A stretch of DNA of 64,000 nucleotides, from assembly GCA_023105745.1 (NCBI GenBank), contig JALGQZ010000002.1:83221785-83285784 (forward strand), read 5' to 3'. This stretch comes from Austropuccinia psidii (Eukaryota > Basidiomycota > Pucciniomycetes > Pucciniales > Sphaerophragmiaceae). Made by a program: the position numbers and the translations under genes. Position 1 is the first letter of the stretch. Every line of letters begins with the position of its first letter. The notes beneath the pieces are model-generated. The model made no database searches. It was not told where the DNA came from and worked only from the letters and a program-made list of their open reading frames with translations. Shown piece after piece: positions 44,994 through 56,799 of the stretch.

Positions 44994-45408
44994 CTGGCAT
45001 CAAATTCTGTTATCCAGGTCCTTGGCCACTTTCAAAATCAACTGTCAAAATCCGTGATGAATATTGGACTCCCCCTCAAAATTCATTTTTTCTTTGTATT
45101 TTCTTTTTCTCTCTTTATATTGGTTTCTTTTACTTTTTTATTCTTTATATTCTCTTTTATTTCTTTTCTCATAACTCTTAATGCCAAAATCTTTACGCCA
45201 AACCATGTCTTCAACATTTTTAAAACCAATGTCAAGAGAAGACCAAGTCAACCTCAATTCATATGCCAACACTATTATCAGTTCAAAAATTTTCTTTTCA
45301 AGATTCAAATACCTCTGGAATCCCTACATCCAATCCATCTCAACAGCCTCAACAGGCTTCTACCTTATCTTGGTGCTCAGGAGCTCACCATTCAAGGTAG
45401 GGGGGTAC
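44994..45408 (+). other. E1 region before the 3' LTR
   Basis: T-rich then unique sequence ending in a purine tract (AAGGTAGGGGGGTAC) directly before the LTR, the likely plus-strand primer. No gene. Confidence 0.6.
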
Positions 45409-46978
45409 TGTCACAACCACAAAGATTGACCCTCCTCCATGGGTGTTGCGGCAATTCTAACGTGGAGCCAAGTTGGGGCCAATTGGCCACACCATATCTT
45501 TTATGGCCAATTGGTCCCCTCTGGTGATCTATGGCCATTTTTGGCCATTTCTGGCCTCAGGCCATATCCTGCCATCATTGGCCTCCTTGGCCAATTTCCA
45601 TCTCACCAACCCCCAGGCCTTTATCTTTGATTTTGGTCCTGGGGGGTCCTTTTGTCTTCTAGGGGCCTCCAGGCACCCTAACCATCACCTTTGGCTTTGG
45701 GCCACCCCCTTCCATTAGGGGGGTTTAGGCCTAAATGGCCTTTTTGGGCCATTTAGGCCCCCTATGGCTTCTACAGCCCGTGGGCCATAATTCACGGTCC
45801 GTAGGCCAATGAGGCCAAAAGGGGCCAAAGGGGGTAACCATCTAGCCCCCAAGGCCAGGTGGGTCCCAAACCACAATTGGACCCACCTGAGCCAATTTTG
45901 GCCATCAATTCCATGGACACCAAAATGGCCATAGAACCCATAGGACCCAAATTTGGCCATGGACCACCATGGCCTCTGGCAACTTCCAGAGGCCACCAAA
46001 CCAGCTCAGCAAGCATTCCCCTCAACTTAAGGGGAATTCTTCCATTCCTCCATGCACCCTGTACTCAAGGTTACAGGAGTGGTGCATATATGGTATTATA
46101 TACCATTATGCACCGTTTTTGCTCAGCAATTCAATGGTGACATTTTCAGGACAAAATTCCACAATTCCAAATCAAGGTCTCAAAATCCAATGCCCATTTC
46201 GAAGGAGGATTCTTTAACTCATCAGTCTGGCAATCCATGGCAGCAATCAGAAGACCATTCAAGGATCCCAATCACCTGGCCCTGCAGGAGTTGGGTTGTC
46301 AATTTCATTCAGGATTATTCAGTCTTTCAATCAGTTGTCAAGGCATCAAGTATTTCAATACTCCTTGGACAACTCAATTGGTCCATACAGGTGTCAATCA
46401 ATCAACCTGTATGTCCTTGGCCCAATTGGGCCAATTCAATCTTCCACTGTGGGAATTCAATCACACAGTTCAATTTCAAGATGGCCAGAGCTTTATTGGC
46501 CCAATTCAAACAATACAGCCGGTGATCCACCTTCCAGGATCAGTCTTTCAGTTTTTCAAATATACTGGCCACCTTTCAGCACCTAGGGACTTTTTCCCTA
46601 GTTAATTAATATATTGGATTTATTATTATCTTTATTTTCTTTTACATTATTAAAGTTAATACTGATAATCTTAAGTCAGTCATTCAGCACCCTTTCTCTT
46701 TTTCTTCCTTGCCTGTCAGTGGATGTTGGTGGTCATATCCTTTACTAATTCCATTCCCTTTTCTAGCAGGTTGAAACAGTGAATTGAGGATTCACCTGGT
46801 TGGCTCCTTGGCCTTTGGCTTCTTATCTTTTCTTTTATCTTTTGGCATACTTGTCTTTCCATTCTTCTTCTTTAAAGAAATCCATCTTTATTATTCTTCT
46901 TATCTTTTGGAGCCCTCCAAGTGAGTTCTTGATTCCTGAGTGCCAGGCCCTCTTGCTTCCATAAGAGCCCCTGTGACA
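45409..46978 (+). repeat. E1 3' LTR
   Basis: 1,570 bp, starting TGTCACAACC and ending CTGTGACA, followed by the GATTC duplication. It differs from the 5' LTR by many substitutions and several short indels in the GGCC-rich part, so E1 is much older than E2 and E3. Confidence 0.92.
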
Positions 46979-46983
46979 GATTC

Positions 46984-47073
46984 CTCCAAGTAAAAAATGT
47001 CAGATAATTGTTGATTAGTGAGCAAAACTTGTGTTGTTGTTGAAATAACTTTGATTGTTTCAAGAGTATTCAT
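46984..47073 (-). pseudogene. H1 transposase N-terminus, separated by E1
   Basis: Starting at an ATG at 47073, the minus strand reads MNTLETIKVISTTTQVLLTN and continues to ...FYLEES. It then joins 17705 in frame (DQCFHGGSQPGK) when one GATTC copy is counted. This is direct proof that the nest lies inside one gene. Confidence 0.85.
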
Positions 47074-47299
47074 TTGATTGAATTATTTGAAAAGCAAGGA
47101 GTGAGAAAAAGGAAAAAAGGGTGAAGAAGACAAAATAAAATAAAAAATGTTGCAAGATGAAAAAACACTTTCTGTGAAAGCCAGTTTTTAGCTACGCTGA
47201 AAATTGGCACAGCAATCTGGGAAGCTATTGCGCAGTCTGGGGGAGCTATTCAGTGATTTACCTCCATGCTGCGGCTTTGCACCGCTTGTGGAGATGCTC
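47074..47299. other. H1 right subterminal region and terminus
   Basis: Non-coding end of H1, closing with TTGCACCGCTTGTGGAGATGCTC followed by TAA. It is relatively GC-rich with short inverted words (TAGCTACGCTGAAAAT, GGGGGAGCTATTCAG). Confidence 0.7.
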
Positions 47300-47733
47300 T
47301 AAGGCTGTACTCAAATTTTCTCAGCTCATCAATCAAAATTCAACAATTCAAACGTTTGTCTCAAAGAAAAAGTTTCCAAGCTTCTCATATCTTTTTTGAA
47401 GTTTTTTTTGCGTTTCCACTCAAGAATCATACAGCAAACAACTACGTTAAATAAAGTTTAATTAGTAAATTACAATAATTATCATAGAATCAATTCAAGG
47501 TTTGCAAGAATTTTGTCATCAAAACTAATAATCAACAGCTTGATATCATCATATTATTATTATGGCGATAGAGTTAATTTTTAATATTCCACAATCGTGG
47601 ATTCCAAACAATTCTTAGGGTTTAATTTTCATAGAAAGAATGTCAAAAGCTATAGAAAGCAGTTTTTGAAGATATGAACTTATCGAATTGAGTAGACTGG
47701 CGAAGAAGATAAGTTACGTTCCGAACTCCACTT
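47300..47733. other. Intergenic, 3' of the J-domain gene
   Basis: About 430 bp between H1 and the stop codon of the co-chaperone gene, presumably its 3' UTR. Nothing else recognised. Confidence 0.5.
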
Positions 47734-49796
47734 TCATTGTTCCAGTTTTCCTTCGTCATATACTTTTCGCAATGCCGGGTCGGATAGAATCGCGTTTGCT
47801 TCATTGATCTGTTATATAAAAGATTTTCAAGCTTAGCCTATACCGAACGGCATGAGAAAAGTTTTTTCAAAATCACTCACAGCTTGAAACAATGAAGTTT
47901 TACCACCTTTGTCAGGATGATGAGCCAGACTCAATTTTCGAAAAGATTTTTTGATGTCTTTGAGCAAAGCGTTTTTAGGAAGTCCAAGGATCTAAATGAG
48001 ATGAGGAAATAGCAATCATGAGAGATTTGACAATGTCTTACAATTAAGAAAATACGGACGTGGTAATAACCCTTTAAATCCCAATCAGGTAATTTATCAA
48101 ATTCAACAAAATCGTGATTCTTTAAAGTTTCTGATGATTCTGAAGTTGAAGAAGGCTTTCGGAGGCCAACTTTTTGAAAGATTTCTTGAAAGATTTTTTC
48201 CTGATCCACTTTTATTTCTGTCCAGTGATCTTGAAGTAGTTTGAAAATTAAGGTATAAGTTTGAGAAGATAAGTCTGGGATAATTTTATGAGTTGCTCTA
48301 GCACGGGCCATCAATATTTCGATAACAAAAGTTTGATGGATAGGGTATGTAGACATTGGGGATGTAGAAGAAAATCCGATTTCAGTTGACAAAATTGCGT
48401 CAGATAAGTTAATTAGTTGATTACAAAAATAAGATTCTAATTGAGGTTGCAGTAATATTGCCTGTAAAAGTACATGATCGAAGGGGGGGGGGGAATGGTC
48501 AACTAGATGGTTAGAAGAATTGATATTTAGAAGTAATGAAGCTATTACCATGTGTAATTGTTGACATATGAAAGAGTAAAGACGAATTCTTAAAGTTGAA
48601 GTGATTGGAGCTGTCAAGAGATTTAAAAAGTTCATGGCCAGTTCGATGACTTCAAGAGGCAAGATAGATGAATGATTAAGAATCTAATTCATGTTTTGAA
48701 TAAGTTGTTTGATAAAAAGTGACTTTTGACTAAATATTTAAGTTTAAATTGATATTAGTGACTGAAAACTCATGAAATCTTCAAATTTGAATGAAATCAG
48801 AATACTAACTGTAAGATTATATCATTAGGTTCAACAAGTAAAATACTATCCAGGATTTTAGTAGTATGAGATAAATCACCTTTCGCAAAGGAGATCCAAG
48901 CATCAATGAGTGAGCGTTCACGTGTAGGAAAAGTAGATTTTGTTGAGCTGTTGATAGAATTAAAAGATAATTGTAAGAAGTTTGAATGTTCATAAGAGTA
49001 AGACAAGTTAAAAGCAAAAGAAAAAAACTGACGCAATAGTTTCTTGGGCTTCTAAAGGTTTACCTAAATGACATAAAGCTTCAGCTTTCCAAAAAGACCA
49101 AAGGCCAGGTAGTTTTAAGATAGGTTTAGAATTTAAAGACCAATTAAGAGTTTCAAGTTGAAGTTCTTGAATGATATCTAAGATAAGATTCCAATCTTGA
49201 ATGATTTGAGCTTGATTTAATTTTTGATGTGATTCTAATAAGAAATTTGATTTAGAGAGTAAAAGAGATGCTTGATTAAAAGAAGGATGATCGGATGGGA
49301 TAAAGATGGGTGAATTAGGTGAAAAAAGATGTTGTAAAGATGATAGAGCAGCTTGATGATCGAATAAAGATAAATGGCAACGAATCAAACGAAATAAACG
49401 TTTGATTAAAGTATTTTTTAATTCTGATGTTAATAATGGTGGGATCCAAATTGATTTTAAAGAGTTTTCCAAGTCAGAGATTGCGATTTTAAAATCTCCT
49501 AAAGCCATATGAGATGCAGCCCGATTAGCTAAAGTAGTAGAATATTGAGGATGATGAGATTGATTAGGAAAAGGATGAATTGGATAAAATGAAAGAGCTT
49601 TAGAGTAAAGTTCTATTGCCATCTAAAATCAAAAAAAAAAAAAAGTAATTAGTTTGTTAAACAAAAATTGAAAAATTAAATTACTTACATCAAATTTTTT
49701 ATTTTTAAAAGCTAAATTTCCATTTTCTCTAAGATTTTCAGCTTGATTTAAATTTGAGTTGAAATTAATTTTTAAATTTTTTGAATTTATAATAAA

Positions 49797-49840
<44 letters not shown>

Positions 49841-49947
49841 ATAAATAATATTTTTTTTTATTTTTATTAAAAATTAATTTTGATTTAATTTTAATTTGAT
49901 GATGATGATCGATTTTAATTTTTTTTTTCTTAATTTTAATTGATGAC

Positions 49948-49978
<31 letters not shown>

Positions 49979-50114
49979 GTGATGGGGATTGTGATGTTGA
50001 TTGAGAATTTTGATTTTGATGATCATTAATTAAATTTCTACTTCTTTTTTCACCAATTTCGATTTGAGGACTTTTTAATCTAATTCTTTTATATTGATGA
50101 TGATCATAAATTGA

Positions 50115-50164
<50 letters not shown>

Positions 50165-50393
50165 GTATGGTTTGTTGATCTTGTTGATTAGATTTTAATC
50201 TTTTTAATGAATTTTGATTTTGATTTTGATTTTGATTTTGATTTTCGAATGGATTAGTTAAACTTAAATTATTAATAATTTTATTATTATGATTAATTTT
50301 AAGACGTTTTTGTGGTATTGAAGGTGAAGAATAATAATAAATAAAATTTTGATTAAAATTAGAATTTGTTTTTTTAAAATTTAAATTTTTCAT
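47734..50393 (-). CDS. TPR and J-domain co-chaperone, DNAJC7-like
   Basis: Likely a co-chaperone linking Hsp70 and Hsp90 in the cytosol. Exons: 50393-49689, 49622-49033, 48947-~48806, 48683-48060, 47991-47881, 47808-47734 (about 748 aa). Exon 1 encodes a long disordered region with Asn, Ser and Gln-Asn runs, ending in the TPR start ENGNLAFKNKKFD. Exon 2 continues in frame with MAIELYSKALSFYP and ATLANRAAS-type TPR helices (here TTLANRAASHMALGDFKIAI). The J domain is at the C-terminus: ILGLPKNALLKDIKKSFRKL, then an intact HPD in LAHHPDKGG, ending INEANAILSDPALRKVYDEG. TPR followed by a terminal J domain is the DNAJC7/Tpr2 layout. The exon 3/4 junction and the exon 4 donor are ambiguous. The middle part is strongly diverged. 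Confidence 0.85.
49798..49840. repeat. (TTA)n microsatellite in coding sequence
   Basis: Encodes the 14-residue Asn run in the co-chaperone. Nearby (TGA)n tracts at about 49940-49980 and 50115-50163 encode Ser runs. All lie in the disordered N-terminal part. Confidence 0.9.
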
Positions 50394-51155
50394 TTTTTTA
50401 ATTTTTTTGATTTTTTTGATTTTTAAAAATTGAGAATTTAAATTTAAATTTTGATAAGTTCATAAAAATTAATTTACTCAATTTGTTAATTTTTTATTTT
50501 TTATTTTTTATTTTTTATTTTTTATTTAATAATTTTAAATTTTAAATAAAATAATTTCAATTTTTTAAAATTTTCTTGTTTTTTCTCTTAAAAAAAAAAA
50601 ATTAATTTATAAATTTAATTTTATTAAAATTTATTGCAAAATTTTTAAATTAAAATCTTTTTTGGATTTAAAACTTTTAAAACTTTCAAAATTACTGGAA
50701 ATCTTACACTATAATAATTTTATTCTTTTCTTTTAAACTGAAAACTAAGACAAACTTCTGGAGTTCTTTTTCAAAATTTAATTATTAATTCAAGCTTTTT
50801 TTTTTTTAACATATCAATAATTGTAATTTATTTATTTTTAAGAAAAAATAAAAAGACTTGACAAAATTTATTTATGATATTATCAACTTTAGCTCCTTTG
50901 TTTTCTATTCATTTAATTGTAAAGATATATATGATAATTAATATTAATGGCTTGACAATTATTTACTTTCACACATCTCAAAAGACTCTCAAAAATCAAT
51001 CTTCTTCATACCTTTTCATCCTCTTTTAAAATAAAAATCTCTCCAAAATTATTTCTAACCAAACTCATTCACTCTTTTCATTTGTTTTGAACCTGTTAAA
51101 TTATTCATAATCTTCATCATTTTTTCTTCAAAATGCTTTACAAATCAATAATCAA

Positions 51156-51203
<48 letters not shown>

Positions 51204-51291
51204 TCATATTTATATCCCCTTCATTTTCATTTTCTACAATTTTTTGGGCTAGCTTCAAAAATAGACTCTTAACAAATCATCAATCCAATCT
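50394..51291. other. Intergenic, between the two host genes
   Basis: Both genes point left, so this is the promoter of the co-chaperone gene and the 3' UTR of the Far11-like gene. It is AT-rich, with homopolymer T/A runs and a (TA)n microsatellite at 51161-51195. No ORF supported. Confidence 0.6.
51161..51195. repeat. (TA)n microsatellite
   Basis: About 17 uninterrupted TA units, followed by TGTATATATTCATATTTATA. Confidence 0.95.
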
Positions 51292-53375
51292 CTATTCTCC
51301 AAAAATAAGTTCAACTTCATCTACTGCCGGTCCACTATGATGTGAGGCACCTAATGGTGATTGTGGACCAAAATGTGGTGAAAGATGTGGTGAAGATCCC
51401 GGTTTAAGATTAATATCTAACTTGCGCCCAATTCTTTCTCGTTCTAAATGACTTGGAATACTATCCTCATCTCTTCCATCAATCACAACCGGCCTAAGAG
51501 CTGGACTCTTAGGTTCACTACTTTTCCTTCGTCTAGGTATCTTACATGGTGAACCTGGATTATTTTCTGATGTCTTTCTTTCTTCTTCTAAAGCTGTAAT
51601 CGTTTCAGGTGATAAATGTTCCCATTCAGCTCTTCGGTTTTGATTTTCCTCATCTTTAAATTCTTCCATCGATAACCCATCCCCACCATCTGTCACATTC
51701 CCATCACTCCCAAACTCACCACCCAAGTATCCAATCGATGCAATGCTCTCACTATCAGATATATCATCAAAATCACCTAACAACTCCCCTAATCTATGCC
51801 AAGCAGATGTAGCCGCATCATCATTTCGTTCAAGTAAACCATTACTTGTCACTGAGTAATGTGGATAAAAGAGGCTTTCAACTTCATAATCCTCCAAAAA
51901 TCCATCAATCGTACTTGTTGAATCACTCGATCGGGTATTATCATAAAATGAACGAACAGGTGGAAAGACGTCTGGGTCAGAAGACATCTGATTCATTTGA
52001 TTGGGATGAATCCCATTAGGCGGTGGAGCTTGTCGATCATTGGTCGTTGTCCCATCATTAGCATGATTCACAAGGCTAGAAGGACGACGATAAAGGTGAG
52101 GTGCAAAAGCAGCGTAATGTTTACAGTTATAGAAACTGACAAGAGACCGTAGAGCTTGTTCTTGTGGCTAAAATCATCAAAATGTGCTAAATTAAAAACA
52201 AATCCCAAGGCTCATGTCAAAATCAACTTACAAAAGAATCTTCAACTTCACCGTCCATGTCAGCTCCCATAAGCCACTCATCTCTTAAGTTTGCACGACA
52301 ATTCATATAAATCGCCGTGATAACTTTCATATTTGCTGGTGCCCAAAATCAATGACTGAGTAATCAAAGAATCGATATGTAAAAAATAAGCAAATATCAA
52401 TACCTTGGCGCCATTTTCTACCACAATAAGGAGCTTGACTCTTGATTACTTTTAGAACGTAAAGTTGCAAGATAGGATGATTGGTTTTTAAGATACGTTT
52501 CAAAATTGCCTGCCACAAATAAAATTAAGTTATTAATTGCCTTAGACAAAAAAAAAACTAAATAAAGATATGAAGTAGAGCTAGCAAATAGCAAACTGAA
52601 GGCCTACCGAGCTTTTATACTGAACGAGAAGCAAAATTCGGTGCACCCGTCCCTTAGTGAGTTTTTGTAAAATGTGAACAAAATTAATGGCAGAAAAATA
52701 ATTGCGCCAAGAATGATCAGTCATAAGCTCTATCTCTTCATCATTAGGTGGCACTGTCTTTGTGACAACAGGGGTTGAATTCCCTTGAATTGATGAGCCT
52801 TTATTATGACCTTGAAGAGAAGAGGAAGATCCGCAGAGAGCACAATATCGAAAAAAACTGAAGATCACAAGATTAACTCATCAATCAAGACATTCGAGAC
52901 AAAAGAAAGAAAACAATAAACAGACTTGTAATCTTCACATTCATTCTTAGTCTTGACGTGAACGGTAACCTCTTGTAAACCAAACATTTTTAGTATTAGT
53001 AGTAAACAATTAGAATCGACCAAAAGTTGAGCTAGATAATGAAATTTCATGACATCTAAGAATGTAAGGTGACCATTGCAAAACAATCACATGATTGACC
53101 GTTAAGTTTTATGACCAATTGAAAAATCAGAATGTGAAATGAAAATGATTAACATACGAGAGGCCTTAAACCACTTGAGGGTCAAGATTAGAATTGCTGA
53201 AACGGCTTTTGAGGTGATTTCACGATGTCTCAAGATATCGATATCTTCAATTGTCGGTGGCGGTTTTTCTAAATAAACATTAAAAAAACCAAGGTCAGAT
53301 ATAGTTCGATTGTTTTTGGATGACAAGTCCAACAAGCAACTAAAGAACTAACGCTGCTCAGCCTCCGCAGTATTA

Positions 53376-53407
<32 letters not shown>

Positions 53408-56163
53408 GTTATTATTGTTATTATTATTATTAGCGGTGACTGTGGCTAATAAGAGCTTTAATAAAACAATGACTGCGCTTTGCATTTGGGGTAAGATGCT
53501 TCTCTGAAAAATATATGAAAGATAAGTCAATGAGAAGATTTTGATTTTGATGATGGTGAACTAAATTTTAAGCTAACATATAAAAGCTCGACGCGTTGTA
53601 GCTTTTGAGTATCTAAGGCATCTTGCTTCAATTTTTCAGCTGTTTCATAATCTTTTAGTTGTTGAGCTGTTGCTAAATCAGACCAAATACGCTCTTCAAG
53701 TTCCATCAACATGTGTAAAGAGTCTGGTAGTGGTGGTCGATCCTCGACATTGCTGGCGACTAAAGGGGTTTGATCGATCGATAAAGATGACATTTTATTA
53801 GACAAATTTTGTAGAGACTCGCGTTCTGATGATTTCTTCAAGCTTATTTCAGAGTTTGCTTCAACTTTTGCTAGCCCTGATTCGTCAGCCATGAATTCTT
53901 CTCTAACTTTCCACGTTTGCCAGAGTTCAGTACTAATTCGTAAATGGCTCATGTAAAGTTCACCGGCTTCATCTATGCTTCGCGGAACAAGAGATGGCAA
54001 TCCGTTACTGCCAAGTTTAGCATTGGCCAAAGAAAAAGGAAGGACAAATGGTCGAGTTTGATCGGTTTGAAACTGTTGTTTTTTAAGTTTTTGTATAGGA
54101 GAAGGTGGTGGGGAAGGTGCGGGTGTACCAGGCTGAAGATTATTATTTGGTTGAGCTTTTATATGACCTGATGGATCATGAGGAATATTTGAATTAGCGG
54201 GATGATACATTGCGCTAGGTCGAATTGGGGTTGGTGCAGCAGCTGCAGCTAGACGACCAAGGTAAATTTCCGATATGTCAGAAGAAACATAGGTAGGATA
54301 CTTGGCGACGATTTCTTTCCTAAACGTATGAAAATCAAGCGGAGAGACTTTAAAAGAACTCGCAGGAGTGGATTGATCGGGAGGTAAGCTTTCAATAGAT
54401 CGTACCATCTTCTTGACACGAGTGACATCTCGCATACCGCCTAGAGTGGCTAGCATACTTTTCCATAACAATAACAAAAGCTGTTGTGATTGAAAATATG
54501 TTTTAGAAGCAAAGCAAAAAAAAGTTTTAGAATTTCGACCAAAACCATAACAAAGTACTTGGTTTAGTTATTTTTTTAAAACATGACATTTTTTTGATGG
54601 GGAATAAATAAACAAATTGAAAAGTGATTAAGAATGACCTTTTTAACTGGATAACCTTTGGCGTTCTTTTCGCGCAAACCAGCAATTAATCCAAACATGT
54701 AAATAGGAAGAGGAGGATCGAGACTCACTAAAAAAAAAAAAGAAAGTTTTTATTAATATTATAGATGAGAAAAAAGAGAGATAGATAAGCCTACTCAATT
54801 CTTCAGCCCAAGCGATTTCACCTCTAAAGATTTCTACCATAAAATACAATACGGCCAAATGGATAGCTAGTTCACCATTAATTTCTTCAAGAAAGGCTTG
54901 TCGATGGTGAGGATTAAGATATGAAGGATTTTGAGATGACATCAAGTTAGGGTCATTAAGTTCAGGTAAACTACTAATCCAATCGTGACGACTTCCAACA
55001 CCTTTTAAAGCTCCAAAGACAGCTTCTAAAGCACCTGAATCGCGTAAAAGCTGAGCGTTTTGTTTGATGAGTTGAAGATGATGTTGTTTTGAATGAGAAT
55101 GAGCAAAGGTACCCTGAGCAATATAAAGTATTCTCTTAGCCGCGTCGAAACGAATTTCGGGATCTTTATCTTCTAATCTATCTAATAAATGAATTATATA
55201 ACTTTTTTTGATTGTTAAGCTAGCCATTGACCAAATGCAATCAGGTTGACCCTTTTCATTTGACCATTCAAACCATGTTTTGATAAGTCTAGGTTTATGG
55301 ATTGATGGATGATTTGATTGAGGTGAAGAATTTAAGTTAATTTGCCATAAATCTCTACCTTCAAGTACTCCAGGGACTTCAACATAAGAGTAAAATTCAT
55401 TTAATTCGTTGGTTAAATTATCTGAGTCTATGTTAACTTGATCATAATTAATGTTTGAATCATTAGGTTGAGGGAGATGAGGATGATTAGGTGCGAATGA
55501 AGGAAAATCATAAACGCCTTGCTGATTGACATTTGGAAAAGATAAAAGATGAAAGGAAAAAAAAGGATGATTATTAAGATCTATTAATTTGATTTAAAAA
55601 ATAAATAAATAAATTAAGCTAACCCTTTCTTTATTTTGATTTTTTGATATATTTAACTGATCTAATACAATTGTACCAACTTGAGGAGGATTAATTGAAG
55701 GATGATTGTGTTTATGATTATTAATTTTTGATGAATCTGAAGTAGAATTTTCTAAAGGTGTAGGTGATGAATTAGGTAAATTTGATGATTGATTTAAATT
55801 TTGATCATTTGATGAATTTAAATTAATTGATTGATTATTAATAGGATTACTGATTAAATCTCTACCTTGAGGACCACCGCCACCGCTTACGGTTGTTTTA
55901 CCAGGACCGCCATGCCAAGGTTTTTCTGAATGATTTTGCAAAGAGAAAGTTAAAGCAACAGAAGAAGATCTACGATTTATGAAGACTGGATTTGTGTAAG
56001 GTTGAGGTTGAGGTTGAGGTTGAGGTTGATCCAGTGATGATTTAAGATTTGAAGGATTTGAATCATTAAATTTTTTTAAATTGAATGAATTTAAATCATT
56101 TTTATTGAAATTTGAAATTTTGGTTGAACTTGATGGATAATGATCGTTATTGATGGTGTTCAT
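51292..56163 (-). CDS. far11: STRIPAK scaffold subunit, Far11/HAM-2/STRIP family
   Basis: Scaffold of the STRIPAK (yeast Far) phosphatase-kinase complex, which in fungi controls hyphal fusion, mating arrest and TORC2 signalling from ER/nuclear membranes. Eleven exons: 56163-55624, 55521-54795, 54727-54639, 54480-53578, 53503-53353, 53268-53158, 53055-52926, 52857-52608, 52509-52404, 52335-52232, 52167-51292. They sum to 3,987 nt, 1,328 aa, all in phase. Residues 1-180 are disordered with a (QP)n run. The N1221-type region follows (NELNEFYSYVEVPGVLEGRD; LEDKDPEIRFDAAKRILYIA; DPPLPIYMFGLIAGLREKNA). The C-terminal conserved region (DUF3402-type) has SPLDFHTFRKEIVAKYP, ILRHREITSKAVSAI, LAQLLVDSNCLLLILKMFG, IKSQAPYCGRKWRQ and SFPQEQALRSLVSFYN. 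The last ~290 residues are mostly disordered. Exon joins recreate conserved motifs, so the model is strong. Confidence 0.93.
53371..53431. repeat. (ATT)n microsatellite in exon 5 of the Far11-like gene
   Basis: Encodes about 20 consecutive Asn between ATVTA and NTAEAEQ, inserted in a loop of the conserved C-terminal region and close to the exon 5 donor. Confidence 0.9.
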
Positions 56164-56595
56164 AATAAATAATAAATTTTTATTAAAATTAAATCAATTT
56201 CATTTAAATTTATTGTAATTAATATTTTGTTTTTTTGATAAAATACTTTTAAAATTAAAAAATTAAAAAAATAATTTTCTAGAAATTTTCTTAGAATCTT
56301 CCTAAAATCGGTCAATAAAGTCTTAAGCCCGGTTTTATTTGAACTTTGAACCGGTTTTCAATTTGATCTCGAATAAAATTTCAATCAGATTTAATTCATT
56401 TTTGGTAATTTCACATAAAATTGGTTTCAACTTATACTTCAAATCTTAATGGTTTTACTATATGATATAACACTTAAATTTCATGGTTATAGCAGATAAG
56501 ACTTAGATTTTTACAAAAATTAGTAATTTTTTTGCCAAAAAAAAATTGTCACATGTTTTTACAAAGAAGATTATTCTCTTCTTGTTAATGATTAA
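56164..56595. other. Upstream region of the Far11-like gene
   Basis: About 430 bp of AT-rich DNA between the start codon and the H2 element; presumably the promoter. A CCGGTTTT / AAACCGG inverted pair lies around 56,329-56,357. No clear TATA box. Confidence 0.5.
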
Positions 56596-56799
56596 AGACC
56601 TGTTCTGTGCACAAAGAATCCAACTTATATGTATTGATTTCATTTTTTTTTAAATATCATCAGTGTCTTCTAAGAAATAAGCGTTAAATAATTTCTTAAT
56701 ATTTTTTTCAGGGCAAAAAGCTTAAAATCGAAATGCAAGTCATACGTACTTTTAGGTATCTGATTCCTTCTTTTCTCTCTTTTATCACACTCTGCTCCA

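Larger units (their letters stand above)
17706..46978 (+). mobile_element. E1: Ty3/gypsy chromovirus, decayed, containing E2
   Basis: LTRs of 1,572 bp (17706-19277) and 1,570 bp (45409-46978) start TGTCACAACC and end CTGTGACA. The target duplication GATTC is at 17701-17705 and 46979-46983. The H1 transposase reading frame continues across this junction when one GATTC copy is removed, which proves the insertion point. E2 with its TSD occupies 19339-38948 in the leader. Gag, protease, RT, RNase H, integrase and a chromodomain follow at 39631-44602, with several stops and deletions. Confidence 0.93.
13482..47299. mobile_element. H1: PIF/Harbinger element hosting the E1-E2-E3 nest
   Basis: The right terminus (reverse complement GAGCATCTCCACAAGCGGTG) is at 47299, followed by TAA. 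The left terminus at 13482 (GATAATTTCCACAAGTGGTG) matches it with a few changes and is preceded by CAA, a decayed TAA target. Removing the 29-kb E1 insertion leaves an element of about 4.5 kb. It has two convergent genes: an ORF1 with a NAM-associated-like domain (plus strand) and a DDE transposase (minus strand). All coding parts carry stops. Its termini match those of the MITE at 1100-1455. Confidence 0.75.

Noticed and set aside
45439..46605. Frames of 60-157 codons
   Set aside because: Same LTR by-products in the E1 3' LTR.
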